64,000 bases of DNA, taken from NCBI RefSeq assembly GCF_954871325.1, contig NC_088777.1:32589366-32653365 (forward strand), read 5' to 3'. The stretch's first letter is position 1. Every line of letters starts with the position of its first letter. Below, one piece after another: positions 34,310 through 45,896 of this stretch. The position numbers and the translations under genes were made by a program. The notes beneath the pieces were generated by a model that was not told the origin of the DNA, did not search any database, and worked only from the letters and a program-made list of their open reading frames with translations. This stretch comes from Gordionus sp. m RMFG-2023. Lineage: Eukaryota > Nematomorpha > Gordioida > Chordodea > Parachordodidae.

Positions 34310-35689
34310 TAGTGTTGTTAAACGGCTCGATTTGAGCCGATTTTTATCACGGCCAATATTTTAAGAAAAATATTGCCTAAACTTCTAGATTTTTCTAATA
34401 GATGTTTAAATTAAAGGTCAGCATTGGGCGAGTTTTCTCCCGCCTGCCTATGTCCGGCTATAAAAAATTATTTGAAATTTTTTAACATCCTTACCATATA
34501 TTTTTTTATCTATTTAATTTAAAAAAATTCGAAAAAACTTAAAAATGACGATTCAATTGTCACTTTTCTAAGGTACATATTCACTGAAAATTTAATTTAA
34601 CATGTTTACAACATATATTTTACCTATTTGCTTCAAAAAAATTCTAAAAACTTAAAAATGAAGATTATGACAATTGTCACTTTTCTAAGGTACATATTCA
34701 CTGAAAATTTAATTTAACATGTTCACAACATATATTTTTACCTATTTGGTTCAAATAAATTCGAAAAAGCTTAAAAATGACGATTATGACAATTGTCACT
34801 TTTCTAAGGTACATATTCACTGAAAATTTAATTTAACACATGTTTACAATATATATTTTTACCTAATTGCTTCAAAAAAATTCGAAAAAACTTAAAAATG
34901 ACGATTATGACAATTGTCACTTTTCTAAGGTACATATTCACTGAAAATTTAATTTAACATGTTTACAATATATATTTTTACCTATTTGCTTCAAAAAAAA
35001 TCGAAAAAATTTAAAGATGACGATTATGACAATTGTCACTTTTCTAAGGTACATATTCACTGAAAATTTAATTTAACATGTTTACAATATATATTTTTAC
35101 CTATTTGCTTCAAAAAAAATCGAAAAAATTTAAAGATGACGATTATGACAATTGTCACTTTTCTAAGGTACATATTCACTGAAAATTTAATTTAACATGT
35201 TTACAATATATATTTTTACCTATTTGCTTCAAAAAAATCGAAAAAATTTAAAGATGACGATTATGACAATTGTCACTTTTCTAAGGTACATATTCACTGA
35301 AAATTTAATTTAACATGTTTACAATATATATTTTTACCTATTTGCTTCAAAAAAAATCGAAAAAATTTAAAGATGACGATTATGACAATTGTCACTTTTC
35401 TAAGGTACATATTCACTGAAAATTTAATTTAACATGTTTACAATATTTATTTTTACCTATTTGCTTCAAAAAAATTCGAAAAAACTTAAAAATGGCGATT
35501 ATGACAAATTTTAACGCAAGCCGACCCAGCAAGCCGACCCAACAAGCCGACCAAATGGGTCGGCTCAACAGGCCCATTGGGTCGGGTTGGGTCGTGGTCG
35601 ATTTTTCAACCCTGGCTCAGGGTTGAGCAGATTTCTACGACTTCGGCTCGGGTTGTGGATCGTAACAAACCAACCATTTAACAACACTA
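34310..35689 (-). repeat. right arm of foldback-like element: eight inverted 118-bp units
   Basis: The inverse of the left arm: GC-rich block with AGCCGACCCAGC units (35510-35640), TIR ending TTTAACAACACTA at 35689, and eight units marked by GGTACATATTCACTGAAAA between about 34510 and 35510. Unlike the left arm it also has a TIR-like start at its inner side, TAGTGTTGTTAAACGGCTCG at 34310, followed by about 200 bases of different subterminal sequence. Confidence 0.88.
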
Positions 35690-35697
35690 CTTTTTCA

Positions 35698-36420
35698 GAT
35701 GGTGATAGAAAAAAAAATAAATATTTGATACTTTTTTATCATGAAGATGTTAAAATATTTTATGATGCCTTATTAGCTGAATAATTATGATGAAAAGCTT
35801 AACTATGGTTGATACAGTCCCAAAAAATGCTATGTTGCCTTATTTCAAACAATTTTAGATTATATTCCCAATGTATTAAAATGGTTATATATATATTAGC
35901 AACTCTTCCTAGTAAACTAATGAAAGAACATTCTCTTTTTTAAGGAGATTAACAGAGCCCTGCAGAAGTAACATTTGCAGGACACGGCCCAGATTTCTTT
36001 TTAAAAAATTTTTCGGCTTGGGTTTTTTAAAAAAAAAATTTCAGGCCCTGCTCGGCTTTTTTGAAAATAAAATTTTCAGACCCGGCCCGAATTTTTTAAA
36101 AATAAATTATATTTATTTTTTATTTTTATGGCTAATAATGGCGATTTCAAATATTTGGTTTTAAAATATACAGCTAGGCTCGGATATTTTTTTAAAAAAG
36201 ATTTTCAGGCCCAGCCCGGGTGTTTTTTAAAAAAAATTCGGGCCCGGCCCGGGTATGTTTAAAAAAATTAAAATACGATCCGGCTCGGGGGCCAGCCTGC
36301 AAGTCTCTGAAAAACATACCTATGAAATACAACTTCTGAAAGTAGATTGAATGATTTGGATCTTTTGAATATTCATAGGCATTTAACGTTAAGCAAGGAA
36401 TAATAATTGAAAAATTAGTT
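35698..36420 (+). pseudogene. hAT transposase C-terminal region (copy 1, right segment) split by a MITE
   Basis: After the CTTTTTCA duplication the reading resumes with DGDRKKNKYL, NYDEKLNYG-like and VPKNAMLPYFKQF-like residues, then ILATLPS and a decayed NERTFSFLRRL. The MITE at 35953-36309 then interrupts, and the frame goes on with TSESRLNDLDLLNIHRHL, the end of the dimerisation domain. Decayed relative to 19183-19600. Confidence 0.7.
35953..36309. mobile_element. 357-bp GC-rich MITE (CAGAGCCCTGCAG ends) in hAT copy 1
   Basis: Ends CAGAGCCCTGCAG and, inverted, CAGAGACTTGCAGGC. The inside alternates GGCCCGGCCCGGG-type blocks with T or A runs. The same element, also 357 bases, sits at the same place of hAT copy 3 (55254-55610). 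No clear target duplication remains (AA at most), and copy 2 shows the uninterrupted target. Confidence 0.8.
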
Positions 36421-36564
36421 CATAACATACAAAATACAATTATTCCTAAGAAACTTTTTGTGTATTAATTTATATTTCTAACATTTAAATTTTTTATACT
36501 TTATATATTTTAAAGGTTCAAAAAATTCAAATTTGAATTTTGGGTCATTTAAGTGATTCATATC

Positions 36565-36856
36565 TGTTGTATTATTTTGAAATGATGTTAAAGATATATT
36601 GAATTTTTATATGAAAAATAAATGATGTTAACGATATATTATATTTTTATATGAAAAAGAAATGAGGTCAAAGATATTTTTGTATTTTATTTTAAAAAAA
36701 AAAAATAATGTTTTTTACGATTCGAAGATTGTAATTTATTTTTTTTATATTTTTGATTTTTAGAAAAAAAGAGTAAAGTTTTTATTAGTTATGTTTTCCG
36801 TGTACAAATTATATAAATAAAATTTTCATCTAATAAATTATAAGGTGTCCACAAAA
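36565..36856 (+). repeat. 5' LTR of element C
   Basis: Begins TGTTGTATTATTTTG and ends GTCCACAAAA. It holds two copies of a block GATATATTRNATTTTTATATGAAAAA-like sequence of about 40 bases. Confidence 0.8.
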
Positions 36857-37133
36857 GTGGTGCCGTTTAATTTTTATTCAACCAACGGACAAGATATCTG
36901 GGTAATAGTGGACGCAGTGTACTAATAAAAAATACAATCATGGTTGAAAATAAAAAATTCTTTAAAAAAAAAAGGTAAAAAATTTTTTGGAATATATAAA
37001 ATGATGTGCATTTATATAATTTTGATATTATTAATTATATTAGGTTTAATATATTGTCTAACTTTTAGTAATGTTAAAATATTTATAATAAAAGTTTTAA
37101 TAAATTTTTTATAAATTTGTGGATAAAAAATAA

Positions 37134-38500
37134 ATGTTTAATGATAAAAGAAGTATAAAAACTCAAAAGTATGTGGAAATGGTTCCACAAAGAAATAATT
37201 GTATTATAGCTGTAGTAGTGATATGTTTATGGATAATTGGTATTATGTTACATCGGAAAAAAATAAAAAGAATTATAGAAAGAGATAGAATAAAAATTAC
37301 GGAGGAAATTGAAATGAAAAATAATGAAATTGAAAAAGGAAAAAATGAAAGGGAAGTAAAAAACGTTAATGAAAATGAAAGAATTACGGAAGAGATGTTA
37401 AATTTAAAGGATGAAATATGGAAAATGTTAAATGAAAATATGATAGAAGGAATGAGGAAAAGTATCAATATTATTAGATCGGGAGAGGAACGAAAAGATA
37501 TTGATAATAAAAGAGAAATAGAGATTAAAGATGAAAATGGAATGAGAGATAATAAACGAAATAATTGTAGTCATGGAGAAAATTGTGAGAGAAGGTATAA
37601 TGAAAGGGATTTCAAAAGAGATGATCGAAGAAATGATAAGGAATACGATCATTTTAAAGAGTATAATACGTCAATGAACTTGCAGAGAAATGAATGGGAA
37701 ATTGGGAAAAAGAAAATTTTTTCCGAAATAGATTTAATCGTCCGAAGATTAATATGCAAAATGTAAAATGTTATTCATGTAAGAATTTGGGCATATAAGT
37801 AGAAATTGTGTTGAGAACGATGCAATGTTTAACAAGCAACCGATTAAATGTAATAGATGTGGAGGAGTTGGACATAGTAGTGAAAAATGTTATGTTCCGA
37901 CGTATCGTATTATGGGAAATAATCAAAGAACATTTCAATGTGAAAGATGTGGAAAAATGGGACATGCTAAAGAGAATTGTTATGTAAGAGAACCGATAAA
38001 TGGGGAAGCATTTCCGGCAGTGAAATATATAGCACCGGCATCTAATGTAAGAGTGCTACAAAATAATGATATGTTGAAAGAAGATAAAGTTGAAGTTATG
38101 TGTTTTAAATGCAGAAAGGAAGGAAATAGTGCTATAGAATGTCGAGAGAGGCGACTAGATGATAGCGAAAGTAATAAAATGGAGAGTATTACATTAAAGA
38201 ATGAAATGAAATTTCGTGTGAATGGAGATGTAGAAGTTAAGAGAGATTTAGTAGATAAAAAAAATGTAAATTTGGTAAATGGGGGAATTATAAAAGATTA
38301 TAGAATCCCTATTTTAAAATTAAAGGACAAAAGTGAGAAGGATAAATGTCCTCGTGTGGAAATAGTTGTGGGAAGTAGAAAAATATCTATGTTATTGGAT
38401 ACAGGTGCGGCAATATCGATCGTAGGTTATGAAAATTTTTGTGAATATTGGCCGGGAAAGAATATAATTAAAGAAGAGATGAGAGTTAAACAGAGGTTTT
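37134..38500 (+). pseudogene. gag-position region of element C: membrane segment, coiled coil, three zinc knuckles, protease
   Basis: The N-terminus holds CIIAVVVICLWIIGIML, one membrane segment, followed by HRKKIKR and a long Lys/Glu/Asn-rich coiled-coil-like stretch. Then come three knuckle motifs, CNRCGGVGHSSEKC, CERCGKMGHAKENC and a variant CFKCRKEGNSAIEC, and at the end the protease motif LLDTGAAISIVG. The layout repeats that of element B: anchor, basic cluster, coiled coil, knuckles, no recognisable capsid. Broken. Confidence 0.75.
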
Positions 38501-38524
38501 AGGAAAAATTGAAGTATACCGTTT

Positions 38525-41500
38525 GTGATAAATGGTATAGTTAATTATTTAAATTTGTGGATTGTTGATAAAAAAGTGGATACGATTATGGGGTGGGAAT
38601 GGATTGTTAAGATTGATCCATTAAATAATTTTTGGGGTATCTTTTCAAATGAAATTAAACGAGATGAAATGATTGAAGTTCAGAACGATGAAATAAAAAA
38701 TCGCGAATTATTTCATGTAAAAAGTGAAATCATTGGAAATGGTGTGATGGGTAATCAGAAGAGTGAATTTGAAAAAGAAAATATGTCTCAAACGCGGATA
38801 GTTCCAGTTAAAAAAAGAAAGGTAAGATATACTGAGTTGTCGCAAAGTGTTAATATTATGGAAAATGACAATCCTAGAGAGGTAAACCTTGTAGAAAATG
38901 TATTAATGAGCGAAATAATGATGAAATAAAAATAGTTACAAAAACAGAAGAAATGTGGGAGAAAATTATTAGTCAAGAAATGTATAAGGAACTAGATAAT
39001 GAAAAGAAAGATATACCAGTGTTACAGAATTTCCCGGCTAAATTTGTAAGAAAAAAAGTTGAAAAGGAGATTAATGGAGGGAAAGAAAAAGAACAATTGT
39101 CGAGTTTGGAAAATTGGAAGCTTGCAGTGGCAGTTTTAATGAATAGTTATAGTGAAATTTTTGAGGAGAAATTAGGATGTTTAGTGGATTATGAAGTTGA
39201 TATCCGTTTAAAGGAAGGTTTTATACCGCAGTATTGTCCGGTGCGAAGAGTTCCATTTGAATGGAGGGCGGAAATGGAAAAAGAGTTGGACAACTGGGTG
39301 AGAGATGGAATTATTTGTCCTATTGGTTACAGTGAATGGGCAACTCCGTTGGTTCCTGTTAGAAAGGCCAATGGAAAATTAAGGTTATGTGCAGATTTTA
39401 GGGTGACTTTGAATCCTTGGGTGGTAGAGGTGAAATATCCGCTACCGCGAATAGAAGAAATTTTGGCCAGTTTGAAAGGGGGAAAATATTTTTCCAAGAT
39501 TGATTTTTCGTGTGCATATTTGCAATTACCGATGGCAAAAACGACTAGGAAGTTGTTGACGATTACGACATTCAAGGGCTTGTTTACGTTTTGTCGATTA
39601 CCATTTGGGTTAAGTGTATCAGCCCCTATTTTTCAGCGGACAATGGCTGCTGTTTTCCAAGGTTTAGAGGGCGTTTTTTATTATATGGATGATTTTTTGG
39701 TTGTAGGAATAACGATGAAACAACATGATGATAGGCTAGAAGAAGTATTTATTAGAATTCGAAATAAAGGATTAAAGGCGAGTCGTGAAAAGAGTGTGTT
39801 GGGAGTAACTGAAGTGACGTATTTGGGTCATGGGATTAATGGAATGGAGGTAAAACCGTTAGATAAGAATTTGTTGAGTATTGCGAATTTGAATAGGCCG
39901 ACCAGTAAAGTAGAGGTCCAGTCGTTTATGGGAATGGTAAATTATTACCATCGGTTTATATCGAGTTTTGCGGAAATAGCTGCGCCTTTATATGAATTAT
40001 TAAGGAAAGGGGTACATTTTGAATGGAAAGATGAACAAGAGATTGCGTTCAGAACGTTAAAAGAGAGAATTGGGAAAGAGCCCATTCTAGTATGTTTTAA
40101 TAGTGATCTGGAAGTAGTTTTGGCTGTAGATGCATGTAATAGAGGAGTAGGTGGGGCGATGTTGCATTTGATAGATGGAATTGAAAGACCTGTTTTGTTT
40201 TTCTCGAGAGTGTTTCGAGAGATAGAAAAGCGGTATTCATTGATAAAACAGGAGGCTTTAGCTGTGATTTTTGGATTAACGAAATGTCGTGAATACCTTA
40301 TAGGTAGGAAGTTTGTTGTTTTTACAGATCATAAGCCGTTGATCCACTTATTCAAGAAAGATAACAAAGAGTTGATGTTATCGCCTCGACTTCAGCGATG
40401 GTTATTGTTAGTAGGAAGTTTTGATTTGGATTTAAAATATCGAAGGGGAAAAGAGAACCAGTTACCTGATATTTTGTCAAGGGTACTGGCGAAAGTTTGG
40501 ATGAATCGGTGATTTTGAAAATTGATAATCGGGAAGAATGTCTTGTACGTACGATAATGAGAAGTATAAAGGGTAGCCCAACGACATGGGAAGATATACA
40601 AAGGTTTACAAGGAAAGATAGAAAATTAGCGGTAGTTAAATTATGTCTAATGGGAAAATATCATGGAAACATGATGATAAAGTTTTCAAAAATATTTATA
40701 CGGAATTAACTATAGTGGACGATTGTATTATGAGGGGACCCCGAGCTGTTATACCCCGGAAATTGAGGGAAAAAATTTTAAATGTTATACATGCGGGTCA
40801 TCAAGGAGTTACTCGTATGAAACAATGGGGAAGAGAGTACGTTTGGTGACCGAAAATGAACGAGGATATTGATAAATTGGGAAAAGAACGTGAGATTTGT
40901 AATGCATGGTCTGACATGCCTCGTAAGGATAAAAATAGTACAAGGCCAAAAGTTGTAGAACCAGGAGAGAGGGTTCATGTTGATTTTTTCGAATACGAAG
41001 GAAAAAAGTATATATTAAGTGTAGATGCGTTCTCCAAATGGATAGAATTTGAAGAAATTCATGGGTTAACGGCGAATATTGTGATTAAACATTTTAAAAA
41101 AGTATGGTCGAAGTTTGGTATTCCGAAAACTGTAGTATCGGATGGTGGACCAGCTTTTATCGGGGAAGAATTCAAGAGATTCTGTGGAAAAACGGGTGTA
41201 TATCATGTGTTAACGTCACCGTATCATCCCAGTTCCAATGGACAGGCGGAACGGATGGTAGCGACGGTTAAAGGATGGTTGAAGAAAACCAAAAGTGGAA
41301 AAGGAGAAATGTGGATGAAGAATTTGTATTATAATAATGCGATGGGTAATGATGGTTTGTCTCCGGCAGAAAAAATGATAGGCCGGAAGGTAAAAATGTT
41401 TTTGGATATGTTAATACCCAGTAAAGCTGAGGTAATTGTGGAGGATATTGATAGAAGGGAGTTGGAATATACTGTAGGACAATTAGTATGGATTAGATTA

Positions 41501-41641
41501 TATGGAAGTACTAAAAAATGGGAGAAAGGTGTAGTAATAGAAAATTTGGGAAACAAATTAAATAGGGTAAAATTTGATGATAATAGGGAAGGTGTCAGGC
41601 ACAGGGATCAATTACGGAAGAGAGTGCATAAAAATGGTTGA
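38525..41641 (+). pseudogene. pol region of element C (protease tail, RT, RNase H, integrase), broken
   Basis: RT marks LCADFRVTLN, DFSCAYLQL, LPFGLSVSAP and YYMDD, RNase H marks AVDACNRGVGGAM and TDHKPLIHLF, then the zinc-binding HAGHQGVTRM segment and integrase core with HVDFFEYEG, VSDGGPAFIG and SSNGQAERM. It is plainly a sister of the element B pol, with most blocks identical in type. Some breaks separate the parts. Confidence 0.88.
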
Positions 41642-42049
41642 AAGAGGAAATTGTAAAAAAAGAAAATATGTAAGGATAGTTCCTTGTTAATAAAGATGTA
41701 GATTTCAATGGTTTCAATGGTGTAAATAATCATGTAATCAAGAAGCAACCACTACCCACGTACATCGTATGTCCAACGTAAAAGAGGAACGACACTATGT
41801 TAGGAGGACAAAAAGTTATGATGGACACTACGAAAATCGCCCCAAAAGAAAGGAGGATGGCAACGTTAGAATCGACCTTCTAAAAACAATACTGGGATGA
41901 TTATCAAGATCTGATTGAGTGTATGAAGTGATAAAGAAGAAATACAGACATAAAAATATTGTTTAAACAAAAAATTATGGGAATCATTTATTGAATGCTT
42001 ATGCGCTGATTAATTTTTTTTTGCATAGTGATATATAAAAAAAAATATT

Positions 42050-42340
42050 TTTGCTATTTTGAAATGATGTTAAAGATATATTGAATTTTTATATGAAAAA
42101 GAAATGATGTTAACGATATATTATATTTTTATATGAAAAAGAAATGAGGTCAAAGATATTTTTGTATTTTATTTAAAAAAAAATAATAATAATGTTTTTT
42201 ACGATTCGAAGATTGTAATTTATTTTTTTTATATTTTTGATTTTTAGAAAAAAAGAGTAAAGTTTTTATTAGTTATGTTTTCCGTGTACAAATTATATAA
42301 ATAAAATTTTCATCTAATAAATTATAAGGAGTCCACAAAA
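42050..42340 (+). repeat. 3' LTR of element C
   Basis: Matches the 5' LTR closely; its first 15 bases differ, so the exact left border is uncertain by about ten bases. Confidence 0.8.
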
Positions 42341-42583
42341 ATATCGTAGTTAGATTCACTTTATATTTTATAATTCACATTTATTTTATAGTTTTTCAAT
42401 GCCGATTTATGTCTATAATTTTTTTATAATTCATATTAATTTAAAATTGTGTATTAGAAAAGTTATTAGTCCTAATAAATTTATGTTTAGTATTTTTTTA
42501 ATTAACAAAAATATTTCTTAAAAAATTTTATTATCCCCCCCCCCCCTCCCAGCCAAATTCCTGCGTATGCGCCTGTAAATAAT

Positions 42584-43120
42584 GTATATTAATTTTTTGC
42601 TCTTTAGGATAAATCGAAATTCAATCGATATGTACATTAAATCTCAATATCGATAGTAATCATCTAAGGCCTATACTAAAGAATTTAAACTTAAAATCAG
42701 CCACCTCTTAGTAATTAAATTATACTGTAGTAGTAGGACATAGACTTTTGTTTTCCCTAACTCTTCTTTTATGAGCCTATATATGCTTAAAAAACAGTTC
42801 TCAAACCGTTGTGTATACAAGCGTACGGTTTGCCCACAAACGTGTAGAGGGATCTTCATTTTTATTTTTTCATCCAATTAAAGTAATTTAATTACAATTA
42901 TATGGAATGAAAAATACCTAGCATAGCTCTGTTGTATCTTCAAGGTCTGAGAACATAAGCGTTATAAATCACGTATTTTTCAAATAAAACTTATTGTTAT
43001 ATATGCTATTTAATACATTATTATTCATATATTTGATATTAAAGTTTATTTAGATTATTATACTAGTAGAAAGCCCGGCAAAAATGACGGGGAATGAGAT
43101 TTTTATTCATTTTTTACGAT
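42584..43120. other. AT-rich sequence right of hAT copy 1, no gene recognised
   Basis: A 68-codon minus-strand frame at 42671-42877 shows no motif and no neighbouring support. Nothing else stands out. Confidence 0.4.
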
Positions 43121-43124
43121 AGAT

Positions 43125-45300
43125 GTCATGCCAGGTTCAAGCTCACAATATTAGGAAGCATCCAAAATCTTATAATTTTAAAAAAGTTTATCAAGCCCAG
43201 CTCAACCCTTAATAATTTGTAAAAGATATTCCCAAGTCAGGTGCAAGCTAATATTAATTTTGAGGTTTCAAGCCCAGTCCTACCTACCTATTATAATTTT
43301 AAAAAATTTTTCCCGCCTCGGAGATAGTTAAATTTTTAATATCATCACATGAGCAGGAAATATCTGATTTACCAATTAGTCTATATGGAAAAAAAACATG
43401 TAAATTGCGTATTAAGGGAAACTGGGAAGGCCTGGGCAACCACTTATTAGAGAATCATGACAAATAAAATAAAAAATACTGATTCTTATACTTTTTTGTA
43501 ATATGATCAATTAAATTATATCTAAAAAATAAATTGTTGCTTATTATATAGGGTTATTGTTGTTTTTCAAATAAATTTAATGTATGTCTTGCATTTCCGA
43601 AATTATTTGTCAAAGAATTTGATAAGGGATATATATATTTTTATGAGTAAAAAAAATGCTAATTTATTTTTAAGATATTTTTTTTTATTGACATATAAAT
43701 TTAGGATAATTTTTTAAAAAAATAATGAGGATTAATTATTATGTCTTTGATAAAATTAAGAGCGAATCCTTGTTGACATTTTTATTTTTAATGGAAAAAG
43801 CGACAAAATAAATCTGGAAGGTTGTCTGGAAAGGAAATTAATGTACAATTTCATATCATTTAGGGTTGTAGATGAAAGTAATGACGGATTACCAAAGCAG
43901 TGTACAAAACACAATACGTCCTGATAAAGATGAGTCATATGCCTATGCCTTGGGATACTGGTAAAAGAAGAACGCAAAATGAGATATCAGTTAATGTCAG
44001 CATTGGTAGCCCCCTCTAAAATAGAATCAAGAACGACAAAGTTAACTCAACCATAAAAAGGTAGAAAGAATTGTTATAAAGGCCACGACAGAACTACTGC
44101 ATATTTTTCTATTAATAAAGTTGATGAAAATAAGTTAGGTTAGGACATGGCTTGTTATCTAAAATAAAAACAAAAGTATAATTAAAAAACATATTAATGT
44201 ATTAAACCTGAAGAGGAGTCAATATTAGGTTAACCTCTCTAGAAATAGTGGGAATATCATCCAATAGAAGCTAAAATAGATGAATTCTAAAATGAAAAAT
44301 ATAAGCATTTTAAGTATATATAGATGAATAACTTTATTTTGCATTTGTTAGATTTTATTGGGCTTCCGTCATATGACCCAGTATAATTTTTTTGCTTGAA
44401 TATGAGTTGAATTAAGAATTGAAAGATATTTATTTTTTGATAAGCCCAGCCTTCGGCTGGAGTGTGTAGCCTGAGGTAGGGAAATAAGAGAAAATTAAAT
44501 GGAAATAAAATAGGGAAATTGAAAGGGAAAGGAAGATAAAGATAAAGAAATAGGAAATTAAAAAGTGAAGATAGGAAAGGGAAATGATGAGAAAGGGGAA
44601 GATAATAAAAGAAATTAAAAGGGAAAGAAAGGAAAAGAGAATTTTAGTATTTTTTAAATTTTGATTTTTCTCATATTATTTGAGACTGTTGTTAAAATAA
44701 TGAATGTTAGTAATATCTTTAGTAGGGATACATATGTTGTCGGCATAGCATAGTCAGTCTACATTTTGTATGTTACTGAAAACTATTCTTTGAGTTAAAA
44801 TATATATATCTTTATAAAAATATTAACATAAGACTAACATTTAACATTAAAAAATCCCAATCTAGTTTCAAGCCTACAATATCTGGAAAAAATATCTAAG
44901 CATCCAAGATCTTAATAATTTAAAAAGATCTTCTCAAGCCCACCTCAATCCCTAATAATTTTGAAACCAAGCTTAGAGATATTAAATTTATAATTAATGA
45001 AGGGGAAATCTCTGATTTACCAATTAGTCTACGGGTAAAATATATAAGACTAACATTTAACATTAAAAAATCCCAATATAGGTTCAAGCCTACAATATTT
45101 GAAAAAAATTTCCAAGCATCCAAGATCTTAATAATTTAAAAAGATTTTCTCAAGCCCATTTCAATCCCTAATAATTTTTGAAAACCAAGCCAATATTAAT
45201 TTTGAGAAATATTTTTTAAGCCCAGTCCAACCCATAATAATTTTGAAAAAATTTTCCCAAGCCTAGAGATATTAAATTTATTGAATTAATTAACTCAGTT
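43125..45300. repeat. degenerate repeats with CAAGCCCAGCTCAACCC-type blocks and a purine-rich tract
   Basis: A block of roughly 210 bases around CCAAGATCTTAATAATTTAAA and CTCAAGCCCA occurs at 44837-45010 and 45053-45295, with an older version at 43130-43330. Between them 44480-44640 is a purine-rich tract of GGGAAA/GGAAAG units. A stretch at 43960-44130 looks weakly coding (a CYKGHDRTT segment) but is too broken to name. Confidence 0.55.
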
Positions 45301-45504
45301 ATGAATTTATATATAAAATATTAATAATTTGTAATATTTAGTAAATAATGTATTACTTTGACAATTGGTTTTAATATGGCCTCCTACAGTTGCACTAATT
45401 TAGAAAAAAATCATGTGAATTGGTAATAAGGGAAACTGAGAAAGTCTGAACAAAGCACTTATTAGAGAATCATGACAAAATAAGGTCTGCCCTAATATGT
45501 GAAG

Positions 45505-45896
45505 AGAAATTCAGTTTAATTTAACACAATTTGATAGACTTATTCAAATATTTAAGATTTTAAAAACAGGGAAATGTGATTGAATAAGACAAATTATATG
45601 AAGTAATTGCTTGAAATTTTGTGATATTTAGTGATACTTAGTGAAAGTAAGTGTTAAAAAGTAACCCAGTTTACATTGATCATAATGTTTTTTGAACCAC
45701 ATATTCAGTTTAATTTAACATAATTTAATAGACTTATTCAAATATTTAAAATTTTCAAAACAGGGAAATGTGATTGAATAAGGCAATTTATATGAAGTAG
45801 TTGCTTGAAATTTTGTGATATTTAGTGATACTTAGTGAAAGTGAGTGTTAAAGAGTAACCCATTTTACATTGGTCATAATGTTTTTGAACCACATA
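45505..45896 (+). repeat. two tandem copies of a 196-bp unit
   Basis: Units starting ATTCAGTTTAATTTAACA at about 45509 and 45705, both running through CAGGGAAATGTGATTGAATA and GTGATACTTAGTGAAAGT to GAACCACATA. They differ by about ten changes. A third, partial relative lies at 46065-46160. Confidence 0.8.

Larger units (their letters stand above)
17300..35689. mobile_element. foldback-like element with hAT-type ends, 18.4 kb with nested insertions
   Basis: Both outer ends start TAGTGTTGTTAAA (17300, and inverted at 35689). Perfect 8-bp duplications CTTTTTCA flank it (17292-17299 and 35690-35697), and the host hAT sequence continues in register across them (CCAAC, CTTTTTCA, GATGGTGATAG). Each arm has a GC-rich subterminal block and eight tandem units of about 118 bp, inverted between arms. 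The core (18498-34309) contains another hAT copy, an Ac-like hAT fragment and a hAT remnant holding a Gypsy element. Class membership (hAT foldback) is inferred from end sequence and duplication length. Confidence 0.8.
36565..42340 (+). mobile_element. Ty3/Gypsy-like LTR element C (relative of B), broken
   Basis: LTRs of about 290 bases (36565-36856 and about 42050-42340) with 5-bp duplications ATATC at 36560-36564 and 42341-42345. TGGTGCCG just after the left LTR is a likely primer site. Inside are a membrane-anchored gag-position protein, three zinc knuckles, protease, RT, RNase H and integrase. The LTRs are almost the same apart from a few changes and A/T run lengths, so the insertion is young, but the coding region has several breaks (about four or five). 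Confidence 0.9.
11603..42575 (+). mobile_element. hAT transposon (ZMYM1-like family), copy 1, 31 kb through nested insertions
   Basis: Left end CAGGCGCGTACGCAGCGGG at 11603; right end CCTGCGTATGCGCCTG at 42575. Identical 8-bp duplications TAAATAAT flank it (11595-11602 and 42576-42583). Its own DNA survives as 11603-12577, 17287-17299, 35690-35952, 36310-36564 and 42341-42575, in the same order as in the 3.5-kb copy at 18695-22199 (inverted). Everything between is later insertion: two Gypsy elements, a foldback-like element and a MITE. The transposase reads on the plus strand. Confidence 0.9.

Noticed and set aside
34310-35689. Stand-alone MITE with its own insertion
   Set aside because: Its two flanks (ATTAGCGA and CTTTTTCA) do not match, whereas the right flank matches the left flank of the 17300 end exactly and continues the host hAT.
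12578-42340. Polinton or other capsid-bearing large DNA element
   Set aside because: No protein-primed polymerase, ATPase or capsid proteins; length is explained by nested hAT, Gypsy and foldback-like elements.
42671-43977. Minus-strand frames at 42671-42877 and 43756-43977
   Set aside because: No recognisable motif, splice context or conservation within the window.
43960-44150. Possible coding remnant with a CYKGHDRTT segment
   Set aside because: Too short and too broken to separate a retroelement zinc knuckle from chance.
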